64,000 nt of DNA from Nocardioides sp. S5 (GCF_017310035.1 NZ_CP022296.1:1302001-1366000); one strand, 5' to 3'. Shown: positions 49,669-59,123, counted from the stretch's first letter. The notes: generated by a model not told the origin, from the sequence alone. Made by a program: numbers and translations.

Positions 49669-51462
49669 TCATGGCTGGGTGCCAGGCTGGTCTTCGTTCC
49701 TCAGGTCGGGGTGCTCGACGGTCTTGAGGTAACGGGTGGCGCCTTCGACGCTGAGCCCGAAGAGGTCGTAGATGCGGCGTACGTCGCCGCCGGTGGCATG
49801 GATCTCGTGCAGGATGCGGTCCTCGCGCAGCGCCCGCGGGCGGACGCGGCTGTCCTTCCAGGGAAAGGACGGACCGCCGGGGACGAGACGCGGCGCGGTG
49901 CGACGGTTGATGAGCAGGTATGGGTTCGCGGTGGCTGGCCAGGTTCGGTTGCGGTGGTCAAGCCAGGCACTCAGCCTGGCCCGAACGGGTGCGGCGAGCG
50001 GGATGTCGCGGCCGCCGAGGTGGAGGCGACCGTCGACGATGTCGGTCAGCTGCAGCTCCCCGACCTGCTTGCCGGTCAGTCCGTGGAAGGCCACCAGAGC
50101 CACGGCGAGCGCGACGGCCGGGTTCGGCGAGTCCAGCTCAGCCCGGATCACTGCGGGGTCCAGCGGCAGCGGAAGGTTCGTGGCGACACGGGTGAGGTCG
50201 ATGCCCCTCATGGGGTTGGTGAAGACGAGCCGGCGGCCCTTGAGGATCTTGAACAACGACATCAGCCCGTTCTCGGCGAAGTGGCGGTGGCTGGTGCCGG
50301 CAGACAGGGCCGCGAGGGCGACCAGGATGTCGTCAGTGCTGATCTCGGCGAACGACTGACGCCCGGCTTCGACCCACGCCTGCACGACGGGCACGAGGCC
50401 CTGGATGTGGAGCTCGACGGTCTCGGGTTCGCGAGGCAGCTGGCGTGGCGCTTGTCGGGATCCGCCGAGCATGACCTGGAGCCACAGTTGGAGGTGTTCC
50501 CGCATGGTGTCCGGGAGGGCGCCGGATTCGATGAACTTGGCGTTGAAGTACCGCTCGACCCGGGTCGGGACGTCCTCGATCAGCAGGTCGGCTTCGGCGA
50601 GGACGTCGAGAGTGGAGGTGATGGTGCCGTCGTAGCGGCGCAAGCACACGACGTCACTGGCGCGGACCTTCGCGGTGGGAGTAGGTCGCAGGATCTGCAG
50701 CAGCCGCAGGGACTGGATCACGGCATTGCGCTGCCTGACGCTCCAGCCATAGCGGCGGGCGTGGTCGGCGACGATGGCCGCGCAGTACCGGGTCAGTTCG
50801 CTGTCCTCCACCAGGAGGCGTTGGCGCAGCACCTCGGGGTCGGGGTCCATCTCAAACAGGGCCAGCTGCTCAAGCGCGTGATCGTTGAACCTGGTGCCTG
50901 GCTGGTAGGGCAGCTGGTTCTTGTTCTTCTTCGACCAACGGCCAGCCCAGCTGACGTAGTCAGGCACCGGTGTCACGCGTCGCTTGAAGACCATGTTGGC
51001 GAAGAACAGCTGCTGGCTGTCCTTGTTCCCCGCGGCGACATCGGGTGCCCGCCCGGGTTTCTGTTCGAGGCGGGCATTCTCGAGGCAGAGGCGACAGGCT
51101 TGTCGGTCGCTGACGTGGCTGGCGCGGCCGCAGTGGGCGCAGGTGCCCTTCGGGTAGTGGCTCTGCCACCAGCGGCAGGACCAGCAGGTCCAGTTGTGGC
51201 GGGGGTAGACGCCCCAGGCCAGGCAGCCCTTGCAGGATCCGATGTGCTCGGGGCTGCGGGGATGACACCGGCTGCACAGCCCCTGACTGAAGTAGTCGGT
51301 CCGGGCGCGGCAGCGGTTGCACGGTGGAGCGGCGAACGGGCCGCCGGGCAGGCATTGATAGCAGAAGTCGACTCTGGGGCTGGTCCACGCGACGCGGTTG
51401 CTCTGGCAGGCGTTGCACTTGGGCGGCAGCCGCAACGCCGCGTTGGGGCCGGGCGCGGGCAT
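49669..51462 (-). CDS. Zinc-ribbon protein with a defective tyrosine-recombinase domain
   Basis: 597 residues from ATG 51462. The first 130 residues hold about eight CxxC-type pairs (CNACQS, CYQC, CNRCRA, CSRCHP, CKGC, CWSC, CAHC, CRLC), a string of zinc ribbons. The rest follows phage-integrase layout: an SAM-like N-core, then VALVAFHGLTGKQVGELQLT (where the first catalytic arginine should be, K or G instead), RALREDRILHEI (no HxxR), and GATRYLKT with a tyrosine. It is therefore unlikely to cut DNA alone. It is the third gene of a minus-strand unit with an active recombinase; a DNA-binding partner role is probable. Confidence 0.65.
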   Translation of the reverse strand: MPAPGPNAALRLPPKCNACQSNRVAWTSPRVDFCYQCLPGGPFAAPPCNRCRARTDYFSQGLCSRCHPRSPEHIGSCKGCLAWGVYPRHNWTCWSCRWWQSHYPKGTCAHCGRASHVSDRQACRLCLENARLEQKPGRAPDVAAGNKDSQQLFFANMVFKRRVTPVPDYVSWAGRWSKKNKNQLPYQPGTRFNDHALEQLALFEMDPDPEVLRQRLLVEDSELTRYCAAIVADHARRYGWSVRQRNAVIQSLRLLQILRPTPTAKVRASDVVCLRRYDGTITSTLDVLAEADLLIEDVPTRVERYFNAKFIESGALPDTMREHLQLWLQVMLGGSRQAPRQLPREPETVELHIQGLVPVVQAWVEAGRQSFAEISTDDILVALAALSAGTSHRHFAENGLMSLFKILKGRRLVFTNPMRGIDLTRVATNLPLPLDPAVIRAELDSPNPAVALAVALVAFHGLTGKQVGELQLTDIVDGRLHLGGRDIPLAAPVRARLSAWLDHRNRTWPATANPYLLINRRTAPRLVPGGPSFPWKDSRVRPRALREDRILHEIHATGGDVRRIYDLFGLSVEGATRYLKTVEHPDLRNEDQPGTQP

Positions 51463-51500
51463 GCGGTGCTCGTCGTGTCCGTGGGCGATGGGGGTGCGGG

Positions 51501-51854
51501 CTACAGCGGCGGGGTCGAGCGGAGCTTGCCGAGCCGCGGGGTGACCGCCGGTGGCGTGCCGCCGTTGCCGTTCGGATCGCCATCCCCGTTTCCGCCGTTG
51601 GCGGCGTCGGTGTTGCGGGGACGGCGCGCAGCGACCTTGTCCGGCTCGGGTGTCATCAGGTCGTTCGGGGTGCATTCGAGCACGGCGCACAGGACGTCGA
51701 GCTCTTCGAGGCGCATCGTCGGCGGGGTCCCGGCCCACCACGACGACATCTTCCCGGCGGAGATCTCGAGCCCGGCATCTGCCAGCATCCGCCGAAGTTC
51801 TGCGGACTTCCAGATCCCTCGTTCGGCGGCCCGCAGCCGCAAGCTCCACTGCAT
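51501..51854 (-). CDS. Small XRE-type regulator in the recombinase unit
   Basis: 117 residues from ATG 51854, AGGAGAGG ahead. Helix-turn-helix over about 18-70: ELRRMLADAGLEISAGKMSS, MRLEELDVLCAVLECTPNDL; the end (CTPNDLM) is typical for XRE. A glycine/asparagine/proline tail follows. It starts 28 bases after the recombinase stop. It may control the unit or act as directionality factor. Confidence 0.65.
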   Translation of the reverse strand: MQWSLRLRAAERGIWKSAELRRMLADAGLEISAGKMSSWWAGTPPTMRLEELDVLCAVLECTPNDLMTPEPDKVAARRPRNTDAANGGNGDGDPNGNGGTPPAVTPRLGKLRSTPPL

Positions 51855-51882
51855 CTGGATCCTCTCCTTCGATTCGGTTGGG

Positions 51883-52968
51883 TCAGTCGGTACGGAGGCC
51901 CAGGCGGGCCTCGACGCGGTCGCTCGCGCTGTTCCACGCGCGCTCGATGTGATCGCTGCGGACGTGGAGGTAGCCCGAGGTCGTGGCCAGCCACTGGTGG
52001 CCAAGGAGCTCCTGGAGCGCCTTGATGTCCATCCCGGCCGCGTACAGCGACGATGCGCAGTAGTGCCGCAGCACGTGTGGCGTCATTCGCCCCGACCACG
52101 CCGGCAACCACTCGTCGACCTGGATCCCCAGGGCGCGGCGCAGCGCGTTCGCACCGACACGTCCACAGCGGTCCAAGTCCCTGTCGAACCGCTCAGAGGG
52201 CAGCAGTGGCGCGTCCGGGTCGGCCCAATCCTCGCCGTACTGCGGACGGACCTCGGCCAGCCACCAGTCGATCAACTGGTTCGCGCCGTTGATTCCGGGC
52301 ACCAGCCGCGGCTTCGGTCCGCGGCCGCCCGAGCCCTTGCCGTGGCGGACGTGGAGCTTGCCGAACTCACCCAGATCGGGGCGCCAGTCGCGGATGTCGA
52401 GCATGACGGTCTCGTTGATACGCAGCCCGAGTCGGCGCCACAGCGAGGCGGCGAAGTAGTCGCGGGCCGCGGGAAGGTACTTGCGTGCCTGGGTGACCGA
52501 CCCGCGCCAGGCGGTGAACAGCGAGTCGATCTCCTCATCCGACGGCGGAACCCGGACCTTGCCCAGCGATGCCCCGGACTGGCGATTGAACTCATCGATC
52601 GGCTGCTCGACCAAGACACCGGTCGTGCGGCGGATCGCGCCCTCGTAGCGGGCGATCACGAACTCGTAGAAGCCCGCCAGCGCGCCGGCCTTGCCGGCCC
52701 GGGTCGACACGCTGAGCCCCATCCGCCGCTGCTGGGCCAAGAACGCGTCCGCGTCCGCACAGGTGGCCTCCCACAGCGGAGTCGACAGCGAGCGAGCGAA
52801 CTCGATGACGATTGCTCGCGTCCCGCCGATGTGGCGGTCAGTCAGACCTGCCGCCGACATCGCCAGCGCGTACTGGTCCACCAGCTCCTGCTCGAAGTCC
52901 TGGGCCGCCTGCGCACCTATAAGTGCCGGATCAACAGCGCTGCCGCCCGGCAACGCCACCAAACCCAT
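51883..52968 (-). CDS. Tyrosine recombinase, complete catalytic set
   Basis: 361 residues. N-core (about 30-150), then catalytic domain: RRLGLRINETV (first arginine), HGKGSGG (lysine), TPHVLRHYCA (HxxR), LLGHQW (histidine/tryptophan), TSGYLHV (nucleophile tyrosine). Expected to carry out site-specific recombination. First of three coupled genes; the same triad (active recombinase, small HTH, zinc-ribbon recombinase-like) is a recurring arrangement in actinobacteria as far as I recall. The target might be the neighbouring element E2. Confidence 0.85.
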   Translation of the reverse strand: MGLVALPGGSAVDPALIGAQAAQDFEQELVDQYALAMSAAGLTDRHIGGTRAIVIEFARSLSTPLWEATCADADAFLAQQRRMGLSVSTRAGKAGALAGFYEFVIARYEGAIRRTTGVLVEQPIDEFNRQSGASLGKVRVPPSDEEIDSLFTAWRGSVTQARKYLPAARDYFAASLWRRLGLRINETVMLDIRDWRPDLGEFGKLHVRHGKGSGGRGPKPRLVPGINGANQLIDWWLAEVRPQYGEDWADPDAPLLPSERFDRDLDRCGRVGANALRRALGIQVDEWLPAWSGRMTPHVLRHYCASSLYAAGMDIKALQELLGHQWLATTSGYLHVRSDHIERAWNSASDRVEARLGLRTD

Positions 52969-53166
52969 CAGTCACCGACTTCAAGGGAAGCGATCATGCA
53001 TCGATGCTACAGCCAAACCGTCGTTCGAGGTGACGCTTTGTCAATTCAGGCCCGTTGGAGAGCTGAACCGACGCCACCTGCACAAACGCAGATCGGAGCG
53101 CATGGACGCCTGATCGAACCTGAGTTCCTAGAGATTGCCGGCTGAGGCGCTCGGGACTGACCTGTT

Positions 53167-56100
53167 GTGAAGAAGCTACTCCTCGCCGGACTGCCGGTCC
53201 TGATCATCTTCATGGCCCTGCCGTTCGTCGTGACCCTGATGGTGGTTATGACCACGACCGCGGCCGCCGAGTGCCGCGCCCAGACCAGCGAGACCGCACC
53301 CACCGAGCTCGGTGACCTCGGTGTCATCGACGGCCCCGTGGGCGGCCCGGTCAAGGGCAAGATCACCATGGCGCAGGCCAACATCCCGCGCCGCTCCGGG
53401 CTCGCCGGCTTCCGGGCGTCCATGCCCCGGGTGCTGTCGACGAACCCCGACTTCGTGAGCCTCAACGAGGCCAGCGGCTGGAGCCTGGCGCAGATCGAGG
53501 CCGCCGCCCCCGGCTACGGAGCGTTCCGGGTCACCGACCACACCGGCGACAACAACTCGATGGGGAACGTCGTGCTCTGGAAGCGCGACATCTGGTCCAA
53601 GGCCAACGGAGGCCGGGTCACCCTCGCCGTCGACGACAACACCTACTACAAGGGCCGCCCGGTCACCTGGGACCGGTTCGCCACCTGGGTGATCCTCGAG
53701 CGCGCCGACGGCGCCGTGGTGTCGGTGATCTCGACCCACCACATGACGAACCCGCACAAGTACCCCCGCCAGCACGGGAACCCGCCGCTGACCCGGCCCC
53801 AGCAGTACGGCGCCGGCATGGACATCCTGCTGCAGCTGCGCAACTCCCTGGCCACCCACGGCCCGGTGCTCATCGGCGGGGACATGAACACCCACGCCTC
53901 CTACACCGACCTCCCGTGGGCGGCGGCCGCCAAGATGAAGGCCGCCGGCTACGGCTGGCACAACCACTCGGTCGACTTCATCTTCTTCCCCCAGCACCAG
54001 GGCGTGCGGCTCGAGGGCGGCTGGGACGGGGCCATGGTCTCCGACCACCACTGGATCGCCGCCCGCATCGCCATGAACGGCGCCGGCCCCGAGAGCGCCC
54101 CCACGACCGCGGCCACCAGCGAAGGTGTGGTGAACGCCGCCGACACCACAAGGACGTCGGCCGAGCCCCCGTCCGGCGACGTGCTCGCCCAGCTGATGCG
54201 ACTGCGGTTCGCCTCCAGCTACCCGACCCTGACCACCGAGCAGGCCCGCAACGCGATCACCATCGCCCAGGTCGCACGCGACCTCCAGGTTCCCCGCTCC
54301 GGCCTGCAGATCGCGATCGCCACCGCGATCCAGGAGTCCAAGCTGGTCAACCTCAGCGGCGGCGACCGAGACTCCGGCGGCCTGTTCAAGCAGCGTCCCT
54401 CGACCGGCTGGGGGAGCCGTGCAGAGGTCACCAACCCCGTCCTCGCTGCCCGCGCCTTCTTCGGCCAGGCCCAGCACACCGGCAACCCCGGGCTGCTCGA
54501 CATCCCTGGCTGGCAGGACATGGCGCTGACCCAGGCCGCCCAGGCCGTGCAGCGCTCTGGCTTCCCCGACGCCTACGCGCAGTGGGAGGACGTCGCCGGC
54601 GACATCACCGATCTGCTCGGCGGCGACCTGCCCGACCTCCCCGACGACGGCTCCACCACGAACGTCGCCAACTGCCAGGGCGAGACCGTCAACCCGATCA
54701 CCGTCGGCACCCTCAACATCCTGGGCGCCGGCCACACCGACGCTCAGCCGGGCGGAGGCAACGAGAGGCCCGGCTACGACACCTGGGACAAGCGACTGCC
54801 CGGGGCCATGCGCACGATCGAGAACGCCGGCGTCACGATCGCCGGCCTCCAGGAGGTGCACGGCCCGCAGGCCACCGCGCTGGAGAACCAATACGCGGCC
54901 AAGTGGGGCATGTACCCGGCCAGCGGCAAGTCACAGAACCGGGTCATCTGGGACCGCAACGAGTGGAAGCAGACCGACGGCCGCCTCGTCGACATCCCCT
55001 ACTTCGGCGGCAAGGAGGTCGGCATGCCCCTGGTGCAGCTGACCTCGACCACCACCGGTCAGGTGATCTGGGTCTGGAGCATCCACAACCCCGCCAACAC
55101 TCGAGGGAACGCCGCCGGGCACCGCAAGGAGGCGCTGCGACGCCAGCTGGCCACCATGACCGAGCTCTCCGGCACCGGCACCCCGGCGGTGATCCTGGGC
55201 GACTTCAACGACGGCAAGGACGGCAACAACTCCTCACACTGCGCGTTGACCCCTGAGCTGAGCAACGCCTTCGGCGGATCGGCTGAGCCCTGCAAGAAGC
55301 CCAAGAAGGACGCGCCGATCGACCACATCTACGGCGCCAACCTCACCTGGGCCAGCGCCGAGGTAGACAACAGCACCCAGGCCAGCAAGCTCGCTGACCA
55401 CCCACTCGTGGTCGCCACCACCGCCGGCAGCAGCGCGGGCTGTGCGGTCGCCCAGGCGACCAACTACAACCTCGGCCCGGTCAAGCCGCAGCTGACGCAG
55501 CTGGTGAACATCCTCGGCCCGATGTTCGACATCAAGACCGTCGGCGGCTACCGCGAGAGCGCCACCGACCCCCACGGTCACCCGGCCGGTCTGGCGGCCG
55601 ACTTCATGGTCCCGCTGACTCCCGCCGGCAAGGCCCAGGGGGACGCGCTCGTGGCGTACGCCCAGGCGCACGCGAAGGAACTCGCCATCGACTACATCAT
55701 CTGGTACCAGCGCATCTGGTCGGTCGCGCGGGCCGACGAGGGCTGGCGACGGATGGAGGACCGGGGGTCGGCTTCCGCGAACCACCTCGACCACCCGCAC
55801 ATCAACGTGCTCCCCAACGCCCAGGCCTCCCCGGTTGGTCTCGAGGGCGCGTCCTGTGACGAGGTGGTCTACCCGGTTCCCGCGCAGTACATCGGAACGG
55901 ACCGGAAGAACTGGCACGATACCGGCCCCTACTGGTCCAACTGGCACACCGGAACCGACTTCTCCGCCCCTTGCGGCACGACCGTTTACGCCGCCCACGC
56001 CGGCACTATCGAGATCGACACCAGCCAGGCCTGGGCCGGCCCGCAGCTGGTCAAGGTCACCACCGGCGCGGGGTCCCTGACCACCTGGTACGCGCACATG

Positions 56101-56298
56101 CAGAACGTCACCGTCAGCCGCGGTCAGACTGTCGCCGCCGGCGAGCCGATCGGCCAGGTCGGCAAGGAAGGCAACGGAAGTGGCTGCCACCTCCACTTCG
56201 AGGTCCACCTCGAGAACGGCTCCATCTACGGACCCGACAACGTCGACCCCTCGACCTGGCTGGCTGAAAACGCCTCGAAGTCGAGTCGGTCTGTGTGA
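53167..56298 (+). CDS. Secreted five-domain enzyme: two EEP nuclease-like domains, lytic transglycosylase, M15-like and M23 domains
   Basis: 1,043 residues, GTG start. Signal/anchor (about 1-35). EEP domain 1 (about 65-305): LNEASG, GGDMNTHAS, SDHHWIA. Lysozyme-like domain (about 338-478): AIQESKL with the catalytic glutamate, RDSGGLFKQRPSTGWG. EEP domain 2 (about 511-755): LNILGAG, LQEVHG, ILGDFNDGKD, DHIYG, ADHPLV. A domain with H/D motifs (about 758-885: DPHGHPAGLAADFM, LDHPHINVL), M15/ARB-like. M23 peptidase (about 922-1035): WHTGTDFSAP, HLHFEVH. Both EEP domains keep E, D-x-N and DH, so both may be active. Wall-cutting domains open the envelope during mating; the EEP pair may cut DNA or phosphodiesters outside. 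Conjugation backbone gene after the recombinase block. Confidence 0.8.
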   Translation: MKKLLLAGLPVLIIFMALPFVVTLMVVMTTTAAAECRAQTSETAPTELGDLGVIDGPVGGPVKGKITMAQANIPRRSGLAGFRASMPRVLSTNPDFVSLNEASGWSLAQIEAAAPGYGAFRVTDHTGDNNSMGNVVLWKRDIWSKANGGRVTLAVDDNTYYKGRPVTWDRFATWVILERADGAVVSVISTHHMTNPHKYPRQHGNPPLTRPQQYGAGMDILLQLRNSLATHGPVLIGGDMNTHASYTDLPWAAAAKMKAAGYGWHNHSVDFIFFPQHQGVRLEGGWDGAMVSDHHWIAARIAMNGAGPESAPTTAATSEGVVNAADTTRTSAEPPSGDVLAQLMRLRFASSYPTLTTEQARNAITIAQVARDLQVPRSGLQIAIATAIQESKLVNLSGGDRDSGGLFKQRPSTGWGSRAEVTNPVLAARAFFGQAQHTGNPGLLDIPGWQDMALTQAAQAVQRSGFPDAYAQWEDVAGDITDLLGGDLPDLPDDGSTTNVANCQGETVNPITVGTLNILGAGHTDAQPGGGNERPGYDTWDKRLPGAMRTIENAGVTIAGLQEVHGPQATALENQYAAKWGMYPASGKSQNRVIWDRNEWKQTDGRLVDIPYFGGKEVGMPLVQLTSTTTGQVIWVWSIHNPANTRGNAAGHRKEALRRQLATMTELSGTGTPAVILGDFNDGKDGNNSSHCALTPELSNAFGGSAEPCKKPKKDAPIDHIYGANLTWASAEVDNSTQASKLADHPLVVATTAGSSAGCAVAQATNYNLGPVKPQLTQLVNILGPMFDIKTVGGYRESATDPHGHPAGLAADFMVPLTPAGKAQGDALVAYAQAHAKELAIDYIIWYQRIWSVARADEGWRRMEDRGSASANHLDHPHINVLPNAQASPVGLEGASCDEVVYPVPAQYIGTDRKNWHDTGPYWSNWHTGTDFSAPCGTTVYAAHAGTIEIDTSQAWAGPQLVKVTTGAGSLTTWYAHMQNVTVSRGQTVAAGEPIGQVGKEGNGSGCHLHFEVHLENGSIYGPDNVDPSTWLAENASKSSRSV

Positions 56299-56329
56299 TC
56301 GCTGCCGGGCCCTCCCGACACATAGGTGA
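56296..56329 (+). promoter_or_regulatory. Backbone 34-bp box, copy 7
   Basis: TGATCGC, 14 bases (TGCCGGGCCCTCCC), GACACATAGGTGA, then CCAGC. Its first half overlaps the end of the previous gene; it ends 33 bases before the start at 56363. Closest of all to the consensus. Confidence 0.7.
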
Positions 56330-56362
56330 CCAGCCAGAACTTCGACCACGAGGTGGAATTCA

Positions 56363-56965
56363 ATGCAGCGAGAGCGACGACGCGACCCCTACCCCTGGAC
56401 CTGGGAGATCCCTGTAGCCGTGGCCCTGGCGACCCTGTTCGTCATCGTCATCGGCATCCAGCTCGGCCGCTCCGTCGCGAACCTGCTCGCCGGCGCCGGC
56501 TGGACCTGGCCCGACGCCAACGCCGGCGCGTTCCCCTCACCGATCGGCACCGCCTTCTGGACCAGCCTTCCCGGCGCGCTCGGCGGGCACGCCGATGCCG
56601 GCCTGCCCACACCGACACCGGACGGCCTGGCTGGCCGGGGCCTGGTGTGGGTCAGCCTCGCGATGACCGAGGTAGCGCTGCTGACCGCCACCATCTGGGT
56701 CGGCGTCTGGGCCTACCAGCGCTGGGGCCCGGGACGCATGCGCGGCATGGCCACCGCCGCAGAGGCCGAGAAGATCCTCGGTGTCACTCGGCTGCGCAAG
56801 GTCGCCGGCATCGTCCGGCCCGACCTCTACGGCAAGCACGCCGCCGCCACGGCGGCACCCGTTCAGCGCACCGCCGGTGACCTCACCGAACAGACCGGGC
56901 CGCAGCTCGGCCACGGGCTCAGCCCGTGGCTCCTGAACGGCCGCCGGACGAAGGAGGAGCGATGA
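56363..56965 (+). CDS. Membrane protein next to VirD4
   Basis: 200 residues, GAGGTGGA ahead. Two membrane segments (about 17-40 and 93-118) around an external loop rich in G, P and A, then a basic cytoplasmic tail (about 125-200: AEAEKILGVTRLRKVAGIVR). It overlaps the VirD4 gene by four bases, and in many actinobacterial elements an analogous protein precedes VirD4. It probably anchors the coupling protein, which lacks its own membrane helices here. Confidence 0.65.
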   Translation: MQRERRRDPYPWTWEIPVAVALATLFVIVIGIQLGRSVANLLAGAGWTWPDANAGAFPSPIGTAFWTSLPGALGGHADAGLPTPTPDGLAGRGLVWVSLAMTEVALLTATIWVGVWAYQRWGPGRMRGMATAAEAEKILGVTRLRKVAGIVRPDLYGKHAAATAAPVQRTAGDLTEQTGPQLGHGLSPWLLNGRRTKEER

Positions 56966-58425
56966 AGCTGAGGTTCAATCCGTGGGACGTGGGCTGGCGC
57001 ATCGGGGACGCGCACGAGCCGCGTGGCGGCGAGCTGTGGGTGCCGTGGGACCGCACCGCCGGCGTGATCGGCCCGCAGGGCTCCGGCAAGACCCTCGACT
57101 TGCTCACCCCGGCGCTGCTCAGTGCCCCGGGCGCTGCCCTGGTCACCCTGACGAAGGTCGAGGACCTGCTGCTCAGTCTCACCGAACGCTCCCGCGACGA
57201 CCGGCCGTGCGTGGTCCTCGATCCGTTCGGGCTGGCCGAGGGCGTCGTCGACGAGCTGATCTGGGACCCGATCGCCGGGTGCGTCGATCCCAAGGTCGCC
57301 GAGCGGCGAGCCAAGGCCTTCACGGCCGGCACCGTCAAGGGTGCGATCACCGGCGGCACCGGGGACGATGCGGCCCGGTTCTATGCCGCGGAGTCGGCGA
57401 AGGTGCTGCAGGGCTACTTCCACGCCGCGGCCCTGACCGGGAAGACCCTCGAGGACGTCTTGCAGTGGGTCGCGAACCCGACCGCGGCCACCCAGCCGAT
57501 GGAGATCCTGCGACGCCACCCGCACGCCGAGCCGTTCTGGCACGGCCTGCTGCACGGGGCGCTCAACGGCGACGACCGCACCGCCGGCAACACGATCACC
57601 ACGGTGCAGCAGGCGGTGTCCCTGTTCTTCCAGGCCGACATCCGCCGCCGCTGCGTGCCCAGCCACGGGCACCCGGCGACCGCCCTGGCCGACGTGATCC
57701 GTCGACGCGGCACCATCTACCTCCTGGGCCGCGAAGACCCCTACGCCTCGGCCAGCCCGCTGATGACCGCGGTGGCCGAGCACGTGCTGGACACCGGGCT
57801 GCTGCTGGCCAACTCCTCACCGTGGGGAGGCCGGCTGTGCCCGCCCCTGGTCTCGGTGCTCGACGAGCTGCCCTCGACCGCACCGCTGCCGACCCTGCGC
57901 ACCCGGATGGCCAACGAGCGCGCCCTGGGCCTGTCGTTCATCTGGGCCGCCCAGACCCGTCCCCAGCTGACCAGCATCTTCGGCGAGCACGAGGCCCGGG
58001 CGCTGCTCGGCCTCACCAACACCCTGGTGATGTTCGGCGGCTCCAAGGACGTCGCGTTCAACCAGGAGATCTCCGACCTACTCGGCCAGGTCCGGATCGG
58101 GCGACGCACTCACCGCGGCAATGGAGGCGGCTACCAGGGCGACGACATCGCGATCCTGCGGCCCGAGGAGGTCCGCCAGCTCCCCGAACGGCGGGCCCTG
58201 GTGATCGCCGAGAACGGCAAGCCGATCATCGCCAAGCTCCACCGCTGCGTGGAGGGCAAGGCCGGCGAGCGGCTGCTGGCCGACCAGCGGGCGCTGCGCG
58301 CGCGGCTCACCAACGACCGCCGCATGGTCATCACCCCCCAGGCCCGGGCGACCGCCGCCCTCGTCGAGGCGCGCCGCCTCGGCTTCGTCGATGACGAGAC
58401 CGAACCGACAAGGAGTGAGCTGTGA
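56962..58425 (+). CDS. Type IV coupling protein (VirD4/TraG family)
   Basis: 487 residues from ATG 56962 (AAGGAGG ahead). Walker A VIGPQGSGKTLDL (about 34-46); Walker B LVSVLDELPST (about 294-304); FIWAAQTRPQL matches motif III, and LGLTNTLVMFGG precedes a C-terminal domain. Unlike classical VirD4 there is no N-terminal membrane helix pair; the preceding small protein may supply it. Brings the relaxase-DNA complex to the channel. Confidence 0.85.
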   Translation: MKLRFNPWDVGWRIGDAHEPRGGELWVPWDRTAGVIGPQGSGKTLDLLTPALLSAPGAALVTLTKVEDLLLSLTERSRDDRPCVVLDPFGLAEGVVDELIWDPIAGCVDPKVAERRAKAFTAGTVKGAITGGTGDDAARFYAAESAKVLQGYFHAAALTGKTLEDVLQWVANPTAATQPMEILRRHPHAEPFWHGLLHGALNGDDRTAGNTITTVQQAVSLFFQADIRRRCVPSHGHPATALADVIRRRGTIYLLGREDPYASASPLMTAVAEHVLDTGLLLANSSPWGGRLCPPLVSVLDELPSTAPLPTLRTRMANERALGLSFIWAAQTRPQLTSIFGEHEARALLGLTNTLVMFGGSKDVAFNQEISDLLGQVRIGRRTHRGNGGGYQGDDIAILRPEEVRQLPERRALVIAENGKPIIAKLHRCVEGKAGERLLADQRALRARLTNDRRMVITPQARATAALVEARRLGFVDDETEPTRSEL

Positions 58426-59123
58426 CGACCGAACAGGCCCGACGGGTCGCGCCCAGCCCGATGGTGTTCCCGTTCCCCGTGCCCGGGGAGCAGGTCCGGC
58501 TGGCTTACCGCGAGCTCCACATAGCCATCAACGGCACCGAGGAGCAGAAGAAGGCTCTGGGCAACCACACCCTGCTGCTGCCGCGGCCCTGGGAGCCGGC
58601 CACGTGCCTGGACCCCGAGCTGCGGCACGGGCTGTGGGAGTGGCTCGAGGACGTCGTGGTCTGGCTCAACCGCGAGTACACCTGGGACGTCTCCGGGCTC
58701 ATCCCCAGCTGCTGGCCCCTGCACCCGCACCTGGTCCACGAGATCGCGGTGCTGGCCGACCAGCGCCGCCGAGCCGGGCTGGCGATGACCAGCGACGCGC
58801 TCGAGGAGTGGCACCGCTACTGCCTGCCCGCCTTCACCGACCGCATGCGGAACAGGCTGCGGGCGCACTGCGACGACGAGCACAAGAGCTGGCCGGCCAA
58901 GCCGCGGCACAACGAGCACCTGGGCGAGGCCAGCACCCAGCGGCGTGAGATCGCCTTCGCCCACGACGTCGACGCGCTGCCCGTCAACCGACGGGCCTAT
59001 GAGCAGCCCGAGCCGGTCGGTCGACCGCGCCTGGTCGAGGTCGACCTGGACACCGGCGAGATCAAGGACGACCCGCTCGGTGCGCAGCCGCGCACCCGAA
59101 CTGAGAAGGGACCCCGGGAATGA
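58422..59123 (+). CDS. DUF4913 protein
   Basis: 233 residues, GTG start overlapping VirD4. The DUF4913 core (about 65-150) reads GLWEWLEDVVVWLNREYTWD, IPSCWPLHPHLVHEIAVLAD. Tryptophan/histidine-rich, no catalytic motif. It is typical of actinobacterial conjugative elements and always near the coupling protein; role unknown. ATGA overlap with the next gene. Confidence 0.75.
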   Translation: MTTEQARRVAPSPMVFPFPVPGEQVRLAYRELHIAINGTEEQKKALGNHTLLLPRPWEPATCLDPELRHGLWEWLEDVVVWLNREYTWDVSGLIPSCWPLHPHLVHEIAVLADQRRRAGLAMTSDALEEWHRYCLPAFTDRMRNRLRAHCDDEHKSWPAKPRHNEHLGEASTQRREIAFAHDVDALPVNRRAYEQPEPVGRPRLVEVDLDTGEIKDDPLGAQPRTRTEKGPRE

